The notes under the pieces were generated by a model that worked only from the letters and a program-made list of their open reading frames with translations, searched no databases and was not told the origin of the DNA. Below are positions 1-6,120 of a stretch of DNA of 6,120 nt, in pieces. A program made the position numbers and the translations under genes. The stretch lies in contig CANFOR010000169.1 in the NCBI GenBank assembly GCA_947448675.1, positions 1 to 6,120 of the forward strand, read 5' to 3'. The DNA comes from Betaproteobacteria bacterium. Lineage in GTDB: Bacteria > Pseudomonadota > Gammaproteobacteria > Burkholderiales > Burkholderiaceae_C. The first letter of the stretch is position 1, and each line of letters opens with the position of its first letter.

Positions 1-913
1 AGTAGCGGCGCATCAGGGCCTCGCTGGCGCGCGGCACCGGGCGTTTGGCCGCTGCGCCGCCCTTGGCCAGCACGGGCGCGCCGGTATAGCCAAAGCTCTG
101 CGCCACGGCGGTTTGCAGGTCGAACACCAGGCGGTCTTCACGGCGACCGGCAATCATGTGCAGGCGTGCGCGGATCAGGGTGAGCACCGCTTCGTTGCGC
201 TTGATCTCGCGCGCCTCTAGCGGCGTGGCCAGGCCTTTGCGGGCCAGCGCGTCCCAGCTGTTGCCCAGGCCAGCGGCCTTGGCCACCCACAAAATGACCT
301 GCAGGTCGCGCAGGCCACCGGGCGACTCTTTGCAATTGGGTTCGAGCGAGTAGGGTGTGTTTTCGTGCCGATGGTGGCGCTGGCGCATCTCCAGGGTTTT
401 GGCGACAAAAAACCCTTGTGGGTCGAGCGCGGCTTTGAAGCGTTTGCGAAACTGCGCAAACAAAGGCTTGTGGCCGCAGACCACGCGCGCCTCTAAAAGC
501 GAGGTTTGCACGGTGACGTCTTTGGCGGCCTCGGCCACGCAGTCGGCCACGCTGCGCACGCTGGAGCCGATTTCCAGGCCAGCGTCCCAGCAGCCGCCAA
601 TAAAGCCTTCTAGCCGGGTTTTAAGGCCTTCGTCGGCCTCTGGCTGGGCATGGGCAGGCAGCAAGATCAGCACGTCTACGTCAGAGTGCGGAAACAGCTC
701 GCCCCGGCCAAAACCGCCCACCGCTACCAAGCAGCAATCGGGCGGCAAATCGGCGCGCTGCCAGAGCTCTTGCAGCACTTCATCGGTGGCCTGGCTGAGC
801 GCCTTGAGGACGCTGCGCACGCCGCGCGCCGAGGGGCCGCTGGCGGCCAGGCTTTGCAGCAGGCTGTCTTTGCGCAGGCGATAACGCTCGCGCAGGGTTT
901 TGGGCTCTTGCAT
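1..913 (-). CDS. glnD: Bifunctional PII uridylyltransferase/uridylyl-removing enzyme, N-terminal part (cut by window edge)
   Basis: GlnD is the cytoplasmic glutamine sensor that uridylylates PII proteins (GlnB/GlnK) when glutamine is low and removes the UMP when it is high, so controlling glutamine synthetase and nitrogen-regulated transcription. The 304 codons present hold the nucleotidyltransferase domain. It begins MQEPKTLRERYRLRKDSL. GGFGRGELFPHSDVDVL at residues 66-82 contains the metal-binding pair D78/D80. WDAGLEIG lies at 109-116, PNCKESPGGLRDLQ at 192-205 and the family signature LHMIAGRREDRL at 251-262. Full-length homologues are roughly 850-900 residues, so the HD (uridylyl-removing) and two C-terminal ACT domains lie outside the window. 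The ATG at 913 is the only plausible start found: the reading frame just upstream has no ATG or GTG, and the first residues fit the family. The gene lies 11 bases after the map stop with no recognisable Shine-Dalgarno sequence, suggesting co-transcription and perhaps translational coupling. The map-glnD order is also seen in E. coli. Confidence 0.96.
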   Translation of the reverse strand, partial: MQEPKTLRERYRLRKDSLLQSLAASGPSARGVRSVLKALSQATDEVLQELWQRADLPPDCCLVAVGGFGRGELFPHSDVDVLILLPAHAQPEADEGLKTRLEGFIGGCWDAGLEIGSSVRSVADCVAEAAKDVTVQTSLLEARVVCGHKPLFAQFRKRFKAALDPQGFFVAKTLEMRQRHHRHENTPYSLEPNCKESPGGLRDLQVILWVAKAAGLGNSWDALARKGLATPLEAREIKRNEAVLTLIRARLHMIAGRREDRLVFDLQTAVAQSFGYTGAPVLAKGGAAAKRPVPRASEALMRRY

Positions 914-924
914 GGCGGGGCGGC

Positions 925-1743
925 CTAGGCCGCTACCAAGTCCGCTACAAAGCCTGGTTTGGCCGGGCTGCCTGCGGAGAGGGTGAGCACCTCGTAGCCG
1001 GTTTCAGTAACCAAAATGGTGTGCTCCCATTGCGCCGAGAGCGAATGGTCTTTGGTGACGATGGTCCAGCCGTCGCCGAGTTCTTTGATGTCTTTGCGGC
1101 CCGCGTTGATCATGGGCTCGATGGTGAAGGTCATGCCCGGTTTGAGCTCGTCTAGTGTGCCGGGTTTGCCGTAGTGCAGCACCTGGGGCTCTTCGTGGAA
1201 CACCTTGCCAATGCCGTGGCCGCAAAACTCACGTACCACCGAGTAGCCTTGGCCTTCGGCAAACTTTTGGATGGCGTGGCCAATGTCGCCCAGGCGCGCG
1301 CCGGGTTTCACCTTCACGATGCCATGCCACATGGCGTCATAGGTGACGGCGCACAGGCGCTTGGCGGCAATCGACACCTCGCCGATTTGGTACATGCGGC
1401 TGTTGTCGCCAAACCAGCCCTCGGGCGTGATGACGGTCACGTCGATATTCATGATGTCGCCCTTTTTGAGCGGCTTCTCGTTCGGAATGCCGTGGCAGAC
1501 CACGTGGTTGAGCGAGGTGCACAGCGAGGCCGGGAAGGGCGGGTAACCCGGCGGCTGGTAGCCAATGGTGGCCGAGCGGGTGTTTTGCACCTGGAGCATG
1601 TACTCGCCGGCCAGGCGGTCAATTTCTTTGGTGGTCACGCCGGGTTGCACGAAGGGCGTGAGGTAGTCCAGCACCTCAGAGGCCAGGCGGCAGGCGGTGC
1701 GCATGCCAGCGATGCCTGCGGCATCTTTGTAGGTAATCGTCAT
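925..1743 (-). CDS. map: Methionine aminopeptidase, type I
   Basis: Map removes the initiator methionine from nascent proteins at the ribosome when the second residue is small; it is a dinuclear metalloenzyme. The 272-residue product shows all five metal ligands in context: D101 (NIDVTVI), D113 (FGDNSRM), H176 (FCGHGIG), E209 (TIEPMINAG) and E240 (QWEHTI). It also has the substrate-contact histidines H84 (VVCHGIPN) and H183 (FHEEPQVLHY). It lacks an N-terminal zinc-finger extension, as is usual for bacterial type I enzymes (E. coli 264 residues). The frame stays open upstream to 2262, but that part is antisense to purL and has no Map similarity. The ATG at 1743 gives MTITYKDAAGIAGMR, matching the family N-terminus. 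There is no Shine-Dalgarno sequence before this ATG, and a good -10 box sits 7 bases upstream of it. glnD follows in the same direction after 11 bases; purL diverges from the other side. Confidence 0.98.
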   Translation of the reverse strand: MTITYKDAAGIAGMRTACRLASEVLDYLTPFVQPGVTTKEIDRLAGEYMLQVQNTRSATIGYQPPGYPPFPASLCTSLNHVVCHGIPNEKPLKKGDIMNIDVTVITPEGWFGDNSRMYQIGEVSIAAKRLCAVTYDAMWHGIVKVKPGARLGDIGHAIQKFAEGQGYSVVREFCGHGIGKVFHEEPQVLHYGKPGTLDELKPGMTFTIEPMINAGRKDIKELGDGWTIVTKDHSLSAQWEHTILVTETGYEVLTLSAGSPAKPGFVADLVAA

Positions 1744-1750
1744 AGGGCTG

Positions 1751-1780
1751 ATTATCTCAGGCTCTGGCGTGCTCAGGTAA
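1751..1780 (-). promoter_or_regulatory. Putative extended -10 promoter of map-glnD
   Basis: Read on the minus strand, 1759-1751 is TGAGATAAT: a TGn extension joined to GATAAT, a 5/6 match to the sigma-70 -10 consensus. A weak -35 candidate, TTACCT, lies at 1780-1775 with 18-base spacing. Transcription would start about 6-7 bases past the -10 box, at 1744-1745, immediately before the map ATG at 1743. This would give a leaderless or nearly leaderless mRNA and fits the absence of a Shine-Dalgarno sequence. The call is by eye only. Confidence 0.4.
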
Positions 1781-1800
1781 GGGGCCGCGCTGGGTAAAAT
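1772..1800 (+). promoter_or_regulatory. Putative purL promoter
   Basis: TAAAAT at 1795-1800 matches the sigma-70 -10 consensus at 5/6 positions and stands out in GC-rich surroundings. Seventeen bases upstream, 1772-1777 (CTCAGG) is a poor -35 match. Transcription would begin near 1807, leaving about three bases before the purL ATG at 1810. Only GGGG at 1802-1805 could serve as a weak ribosome-binding site, and it would fall mostly upstream of the transcript start. No PurR-type operator is recognisable in the intergenic region. Confidence 0.35.
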
Positions 1801-1809
1801 CGGGGCCAC

Positions 1810-4800
1810 ATGTCCCACCTGCCTGCCCCCACCCTTCATTGTTTTGCCGGGGGCGCTGCGCTCTCGGCCTCGCGCCAACAAGCGCTCTTGCTCCAGCTGC
1901 AAAGCATTCAGCCGCGCGTCAAAGCCGTGCATGCCCAGTACCAGCACTGGGCCCAGTTTGAGCAGATGCCGACGCCCGACACGCTGGCGCGCTTGGGCCA
2001 GTTGCTGCGCTATGGAGAGCCTTCTACCAGCCCGGACGAGGGCACGTTGGTAGTGGTGATGCCGCGCATCGGCACCGTCTCGCCCTGGGCCTCCAAGGCC
2101 ACCGACATTGCGCGCAATTGCGGCCTGGCCGTGCGCCGCGTCGAGCGGGTCGTGCACTACCGGGTGCAGTACAGCGCCTTGGCTGGGTTGCTGGGCACCG
2201 GCGAGGCCAGCGCGCTGGCCCAGGCCCTGCACGACCGTATGACCGAGTCGGTGGTCTACCAAGCCGATGCCGCCGCCGCGCTGTTTACCAGCCTGTCCGC
2301 CGCGCCGCTGGAGACGATTGACCTGCTGGGCGGTGGCCGCGCCGCGCTAGCGCAGGCCAATGCCCGCTTTGGCCTGGCCTTGGCCGAAGACGAAATGGAC
2401 TACCTGCTGCAGGCCTTCGGCAGCTTGCAGCGCAACCCCACCGACGTGGAGCTGATGATGTTCGCGCAGGCCAATAGCGAGCATTGCCGCCACAAGATTT
2501 TTAACGCCAGCTTTTCCATCGACGGCGTGGCGCAAGAGCGCAGCCTGTTCGCCATGATCCGCCACACCGAGCAGCGCAACCCGCAGCACACCGTGGTGGC
2601 CTACAGCGACAACGCCTCGGTGATGGAAGGCGGCTTGCGCCAGCAATTTTTAGCAAAAATGCCCGCTAAGGCGCATGAATCAAGCGTAGCCAGCTATCAA
2701 AAAAGTAGCGTCTTGCAGCATGTGCTGATGAAGGTGGAAACCCATAACCACCCCACGGCGATCAGCCCCAACCCCGGTGCCAGCACCGGCGCGGGTGGCG
2801 AGATCCGTGACGAATGCGCAACCGGCCGTGGCTCGCAGCCCAAGGCTGGGCTCACAGGCTTTACCGTCTCGCGCATTGAGTGGGACGCCCTCGGCGCAGC
2901 CGCAAAAACCAGCGCCAGCTACGGTAAACCCGAGCACATTGCCAGCCCGTTGCAGATCATGCTCGAGGGCCCGCTGGGCGGCGCAGCCTTTAACAACGAG
3001 TTTGGTCGGCCCAATTTGCTGGGCTACTTCCGCGAATACGAGCAATCGGTGGTGAGCGATGTCGACACGGTGCAGCGCGGTTACCACAAGCCCATCATGA
3101 TCGCCGGTGGCCTGGGTAGCATCGACGCCGCCTTGACGCAAAAAATCGCCTTCCCGGCGGGTAGTTTGCTCATTCAACTCGGTGGCCCCGGCATGCGCAT
3201 TGGCATGGGCGGCAGCGCTGCCAGCTCCATGGCCACGGGCGCCAACGCCGCCGAGCTGGACTTTGACTCCGTGCAGCGCGGCAACCCCGAGATGGAGCGC
3301 CGCGCGCAAGAGGTCATCAAGCATTGCTGGGCCCTCGGTGCGGGCGATGGCACGCAGGGCAGCGGCAACCCGATCTTGGCCATCCACGACGTGGGCGCGG
3401 GCGGCCTGAGTAACGCCTTCCCCGAGCTGACCAACGACGCAGGCCGGGGCGCGCGCTTTGATCTGCGCCAAGTGCCGCTCGAAGAGTCGGGCATGGCCCC
3501 CAAAGAGATCTGGTGCAACGAGAGCCAAGAGCGTTATGTGCTGGCCATCGCGCCCGCATCGCTGGCGCAGTTCCAGGCCTTTTGCGAGCGCGAGCGCTGC
3601 CCCTTTGCGGTGGTGGGTGTGGCCACGCAGGAGCGGCAATTGGTGCTGGCGGATGCGGACTCCACAAGCCCAGTCGGCGCAGAAATTTCTCCCGTCAACA
3701 TGCCGATGAACGTGCTCTTGGGCAAACCACCCAAAATGCAGCGCGACGTGCACACCGTCAAACGCCAGTTCAAAGCCCTGGAGCTTGGCGACGTCAAGCT
3801 GCAAGACGCTGTCATCAGCGTGCTGAGCCACCCCACGGTGGCGTCTAAGCGCTTTCTCATCACGATTGGCGACCGCAGCGTGGGTGGCCTCTCGCACCGC
3901 GACCAAATGGTCGGCCCCTGGCAGGTTCCGGTGGCCGACTGCGCCGTGACCCTGGCCGACTTTGAAGGCTTTGCCGGCGAGGCCATGGCCATGGGCGAAC
4001 GCACGCCCTTGGCCGTGCTCGACGCCCCGGCCTCGGGCCGCATGGCCGTGGCCGAAGCGATTACCAATTTACTGGCCGCACCGATGGAGCTGCCGCGCGT
4101 CAAGCTCAGCGCCAACTGGATGGCCGCTTGCGGCGAGAGCGGTGAAGACGCCGCGCTCTACGCCACCGTGCGCGCGGTGGGCATGGATCTGTGCCCGCTG
4201 CTTGGCATCAGCATCCCGGTGGGCAAAGACAGCTTGTCGATGCGCACCCAGTGGCAAGAAGCGCAAGGCCCCTCGGGTAGCCCGGCGCAGAGCAAAAAAG
4301 TCAGCTCGCCCGTGAGCTTGATCGTCACCGCTTTTGCCAGCTTGGCCGATGTGCGGGGCACGCTCACGCCGCAGCTGAGCCGCGACGAAGCCGACACCAG
4401 CCTGCTGCTGATCGACCTGGGCCGTGGCCAGCAGCGCATGGGTGCGAGCATCTTGGCGCAGACCCTGCAGCAAACCGGCAATGCCGTGCCCGACCTTGAC
4501 GAGGCGCAAGACCTGGTGAATTTGGTCAACGCGGTGAATGCACTGCGCGCGCAAGGCCAGATCTTGGCCTACCACGACCGTAGCGACGGCGGCCTGCTGG
4601 CCACGGTTTGCGAGATGGCTTTTGCGGGCCAGGTCGGCGTGTCGCTCAATGTGGACATGCTCGTGCTCGAGGGCGACGGCATCAGCGACAGCCGCATGGA
4701 CATGGGCGACGCCAAAAACTGGGCCACCCAGGTGGGCGCGCGGCGCGAAGAGCGCACCCTGCAAGCCCTGTTCAACGAAGAGCTGGGCGTGGTGTTGCAG

Positions 4801-5952
4801 GTGCGCACCGCCCAGCGCAATGCGGTCATGCAAACCCTGCGCGAGCATGGTCTGGCCAAGCACAGCCACGCCATTGGCAAGGTGCAGAGCCCCGCCTGGC
4901 CGCAGCCTGCGGCGCGGGCTGCACTGGCTGCGGGCAGCGATGCACAGCCAGCCCCAGCGGCTGCGCAAATTCAAGTGTGGCGCGACGCCAAATGCGTTTT
5001 CAGCGCCAAGCTGCAAGACCTGCAGCAGGTGTGGGATGCGGTGAGCTGGAAGATCTGCCGCCTGCGTGACAACCCGGCTTGCGCAGATGCCGAGCACGCC
5101 GCCATTGGCGAGCCAAATAACCCCGGAGCGCGCGTCCAGCTTGCGTATGAAGCTACAGAAAATGTAGCAGCGCCGTATCTTAACCTGGCCAAACCCAAGG
5201 TCGCCATTTTGCGCGAGCAAGGCGTCAATTCGCATGTGGAAATGGCCTGGGCCTTTGCCCAAGCGGGCTTTGAGTCGTATGACGTGCACATGACCGACCT
5301 GCAAACCGGCCGCGCCAAGCTGCCCGACTTTCAGGGCATTGTCGCCTGTGGTGGCTTTAGCTACGGTGACACCCTGGGCGCGGGCATTGGCTGGGCGCGC
5401 AGCATCACTTTCAATCCGCTGCTCTCCGAGGCTTTTCAAAGCTTCTTTGCGCGCCCCAACACCTTTGGCCTGGGCGTGTGCAATGGCTGCCAAATGTTTG
5501 CCGAGTTAGCCGACACCATCCCCGGTGCGCAAGACTGGCCGCGCTTTACCACCAACCAAAGCGAACGCTTTGAGGCGCGGCTCAGCATGGTGGAAGTGCT
5601 GGACTCACCCAGCCTGTTCTTCAAAGGCATGGCGGGCAGCCAGTTGCCGATTGCGGTGGCCCATGGCGAGGGCTATGCCAATTTTGCGCGGCGCGGCAAC
5701 GCGGCCCGGGCGATTGCGGCCATGCGCTTTGTGGACCACCAGGGTGCAGCCACCGAGGCTTACCCCTTCAACCCCAATGGCAGCCCAGCGGGCTTGACCG
5801 GTGTGACCACGGCGGACGGTCGCTTTAGCGCCATCATGCCCCACCCCGAGCGGGTGTTTCGCAACGTGCAGATGAGCTGGACCAGTGGCAGCGTGAATGA
5901 AGCCAGCCCCTGGGCACGCATTTGGCAAAACGCGCGGCGCTGGGTGGGCTAA
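1810..5952 (+). CDS. purL: Phosphoribosylformylglycinamidine (FGAM) synthase, large single-chain form
   Basis: PurL (FGAR amidotransferase) carries out the fourth step of purine synthesis in the cytoplasm: FGAR + glutamine + ATP gives FGAM + glutamate + ADP + phosphate. The 1380-residue product is the proteobacterial/eukaryotic single-chain type. Domains in order are an N-terminal PurS-like domain (about 1-160), a linker with ANSEHCRHKIFN (221-232), two AIRS-type synthetase halves and a C-terminal class I glutaminase (about 1125-1380). Synthetase motifs include KVETHNHPTAI from 308, GDRS at 687-690, PVGKDS at 803-808 and YHDRSDGG at 921-928. The glutaminase triad is C1224 (GVCNGCQ), H1345 and E1347 (MPHPER). 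It is about 85 residues longer than E. coli PurL (1295). The extra length lies mainly near residues 280-305 (AT-rich repeat-like segment), 953-975 and an Ala/Pro-rich stretch at 1031-1055. The ATG at 1810 fits the family N-terminus (LSASRQQALLLQLQ resembles E. coli LSAFRINKLLARFQ). There is no good Shine-Dalgarno sequence. The frame is intact and all key residues are present, so it should be active. Confidence 0.98.
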   Translation: MSHLPAPTLHCFAGGAALSASRQQALLLQLQSIQPRVKAVHAQYQHWAQFEQMPTPDTLARLGQLLRYGEPSTSPDEGTLVVVMPRIGTVSPWASKATDIARNCGLAVRRVERVVHYRVQYSALAGLLGTGEASALAQALHDRMTESVVYQADAAAALFTSLSAAPLETIDLLGGGRAALAQANARFGLALAEDEMDYLLQAFGSLQRNPTDVELMMFAQANSEHCRHKIFNASFSIDGVAQERSLFAMIRHTEQRNPQHTVVAYSDNASVMEGGLRQQFLAKMPAKAHESSVASYQKSSVLQHVLMKVETHNHPTAISPNPGASTGAGGEIRDECATGRGSQPKAGLTGFTVSRIEWDALGAAAKTSASYGKPEHIASPLQIMLEGPLGGAAFNNEFGRPNLLGYFREYEQSVVSDVDTVQRGYHKPIMIAGGLGSIDAALTQKIAFPAGSLLIQLGGPGMRIGMGGSAASSMATGANAAELDFDSVQRGNPEMERRAQEVIKHCWALGAGDGTQGSGNPILAIHDVGAGGLSNAFPELTNDAGRGARFDLRQVPLEESGMAPKEIWCNESQERYVLAIAPASLAQFQAFCERERCPFAVVGVATQERQLVLADADSTSPVGAEISPVNMPMNVLLGKPPKMQRDVHTVKRQFKALELGDVKLQDAVISVLSHPTVASKRFLITIGDRSVGGLSHRDQMVGPWQVPVADCAVTLADFEGFAGEAMAMGERTPLAVLDAPASGRMAVAEAITNLLAAPMELPRVKLSANWMAACGESGEDAALYATVRAVGMDLCPLLGISIPVGKDSLSMRTQWQEAQGPSGSPAQSKKVSSPVSLIVTAFASLADVRGTLTPQLSRDEADTSLLLIDLGRGQQRMGASILAQTLQQTGNAVPDLDEAQDLVNLVNAVNALRAQGQILAYHDRSDGGLLATVCEMAFAGQVGVSLNVDMLVLEGDGISDSRMDMGDAKNWATQVGARREERTLQALFNEELGVVLQVRTAQRNAVMQTLREHGLAKHSHAIGKVQSPAWPQPAARAALAAGSDAQPAPAAAQIQVWRDAKCVFSAKLQDLQQVWDAVSWKICRLRDNPACADAEHAAIGEPNNPGARVQLAYEATENVAAPYLNLAKPKVAILREQGVNSHVEMAWAFAQAGFESYDVHMTDLQTGRAKLPDFQGIVACGGFSYGDTLGAGIGWARSITFNPLLSEAFQSFFARPNTFGLGVCNGCQMFAELADTIPGAQDWPRFTTNQSERFEARLSMVEVLDSPSLFFKGMAGSQLPIAVAHGEGYANFARRGNAARAIAAMRFVDHQGAATEAYPFNPNGSPAGLTGVTTADGRFSAIMPHPERVFRNVQMSWTSGSVNEASPWARIWQNARRWVG
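2646..2709 (+). repeat. AT-rich palindromic repeat-like element inside purL
   Basis: This stretch encodes purL residues 280-300 and differs from the rest of the gene: bases 2647-2709 are 28/63 G+C (about 44%) and use codons rare elsewhere in the gene (TTA, GCA, TCA, GTA, TAT). It contains three inverted repeats: ATTTTT-agc-AAAAAT (2646-2660, perfect); GCTA with TAGC (2665-2668/2687-2690) enclosing CGC/GCG around a 9-base loop; and GCTA with TAGC (2693-2696/2706-2709). From memory it resembles a dispersed intergenic repeat of Comamonadaceae, but I could not check this. The encoded residues replace a variable segment just before the conserved LMKVETHNHP motif. The compositional and palindromic character is seen directly; that it is a mobile or dispersed repeat is inference. 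Confidence 0.5.
5143..5168 (+). repeat. Second short copy of the repeat right end inside purL
   Basis: This 26-base segment has the same layout as 2684-2709: GCGTA, 3 bases, AGCTA, 9 A-rich bases, TAGC. The two agree at about 19 of 26 positions without gaps. It contains a perfect 6-base stem, GCTACA/TGTAGC (5152-5157/5163-5168), with a GAAAA loop. The two copies are read in different frames, so the likeness is at DNA level rather than a repeated peptide. Codons here (ACA, GTA, GCA, then CTT) are unusual for the gene. The encoded YEATENVAAPYL still aligns with E. coli PurL (FDINEDVAAPYI) without an indel, so chance similarity remains possible. Confidence 0.35.
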
Positions 5953-5988
5953 GGGCCCAAGCTGCGCCGCGTAGGCGCTTGTGGGCCT
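5953..5988 (+). terminator. Hairpin between convergent genes, possible bidirectional terminator
   Basis: Directly after the purL stop codon there is a two-part stem. The inner stem is GCGCC (5964-5968) with GGCGC (5974-5978) around a GCGTA loop. The outer stem is GGCCC (5954-5958) with GGGCC (5983-5987), and a small asymmetric internal loop separates the two. The site lies between two convergent genes, which suits a shared terminator. No T tract follows on either strand, so it is not a classic intrinsic terminator and may only stabilise the 3' end or act with Rho. Confidence 0.4.
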
Positions 5989-6007
5989 GTGAACCCTGCA
6001 TCAGGTC

Positions 6008-6120
6008 CTAGGTCAGCACCTTGCCGTCGCCGGTGATCATCGACAGCTCGACAAAGCTCGATGCCACATGGTCTTTGGCCGACAGATCGACTTGAAAGCC
6101 GCCCAGCGCAGTGTTGGTCA
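6008..6120 (-). CDS. C-terminal end of probable ABC transporter periplasmic substrate-binding protein (partial)
   Basis: Only the last 36 codons and the TAG stop (6010-6008) are in the window; the rest lies beyond the right edge. The visible tail begins TNTALGGFQVDLSAKD and continues through HVASSFVELSMITGDGKVLT to the stop. A pattern of LGGF..D....DH..SSFVEL..I...G.V at the extreme C-terminus is typical of LivK-type (branched-chain amino acid or related) periplasmic binding proteins of Burkholderiales, which capture ligand for an inner-membrane permease. The reading frame is supported by G/C-rich third positions and by ending within a short convergent gap after purL. The ligand cannot be told from this fragment, and the family call rests on recall of similar C-termini rather than a search. 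Confidence 0.55.
   Translation of the reverse strand, partial: TNTALGGFQVDLSAKDHVASSFVELSMITGDGKVLT

Noticed and set aside
593..635. Slightly AT-rich patch in glnD as a third repeat copy
   Set aside because: It shares only very short words with the purL element, lacks the spaced GCGTA/AGCTA/TAGC layout, and encodes normal GlnD sequence.
1174..1797. Long plus-strand open frame opposite map
   Set aside because: It is antisense to a gene with all catalytic residues intact, its translation resembles no family I know, and long antisense frames are expected in GC-rich genes.
1801..1806. GGGG at 1802-1805 as the purL Shine-Dalgarno sequence
   Set aside because: It is a poor match to the anti-Shine-Dalgarno sequence, only four bases from the ATG, and would be mostly upstream of the transcript if the TAAAAT box is used.
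1744..2262. N-terminal extension of map into the purL region
   Set aside because: The frame is open, but the extension has no Map-family similarity and lies antisense to purL; the ATG at 1743 matches the family start.
2680..3906. 408-codon minus-strand open frame inside purL
   Set aside because: A shadow of purL codon bias: the His/Ala/Gly/Arg-rich product has no recognisable domain and purL is unbroken over the whole span.
4069..5493. 474-codon minus-strand open frame inside purL
   Set aside because: Same reason: low-complexity product, fully covered by conserved PurL sequence on the other strand.

Overview
The window looks like core chromosome from a GC-rich betaproteobacterium of the Burkholderiales, probably Comamonadaceae. 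This rests on the protein sequences, the strong G/C bias at third codon positions, and a short AT-rich palindromic repeat that, from memory, resembles one scattered through Acidovorax/Polaromonas/Rhodoferax-type genomes. No database search was possible, so the family-level placement is inference.

Layout: on the minus strand, reading right to left, map (methionine aminopeptidase, 925-1743) is followed after 11 bases by the N-terminal part of glnD (PII uridylyltransferase, from 913, running off the left edge). A 66-base divergent intergenic region (1744-1809) separates map from purL (1810-5952, plus strand), which encodes the large single-chain FGAM synthase of purine synthesis and fills two thirds of the window. 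A short convergent gap (5953-6007) holds a strong hairpin. It is followed by the last 36 codons of a minus-strand gene (6008-6120), probably a periplasmic substrate-binding protein of an ABC transporter. No stretch longer than 70 bases lacks a gene, and there are no RNA genes, insertion sequences or CRISPR arrays.

Functionally these are housekeeping genes: N-terminal methionine removal (map), nitrogen-status signalling through PII (glnD) and glutamine-dependent purine synthesis (purL). glnD and purL both depend on glutamine, one sensing it and the other consuming it, but nothing in the sequence shows that they are regulated together.

I see no new multi-gene system. The points worth a second look are small. 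An AT-rich, repeat-like palindromic element of about 63 bases is read in frame inside purL, and a second short copy of its right end lies in another reading frame about 2.4 kb downstream in the same gene. The map and purL promoters appear to lie back to back, both with -10 boxes so close to the start codon that the mRNAs may be leaderless.
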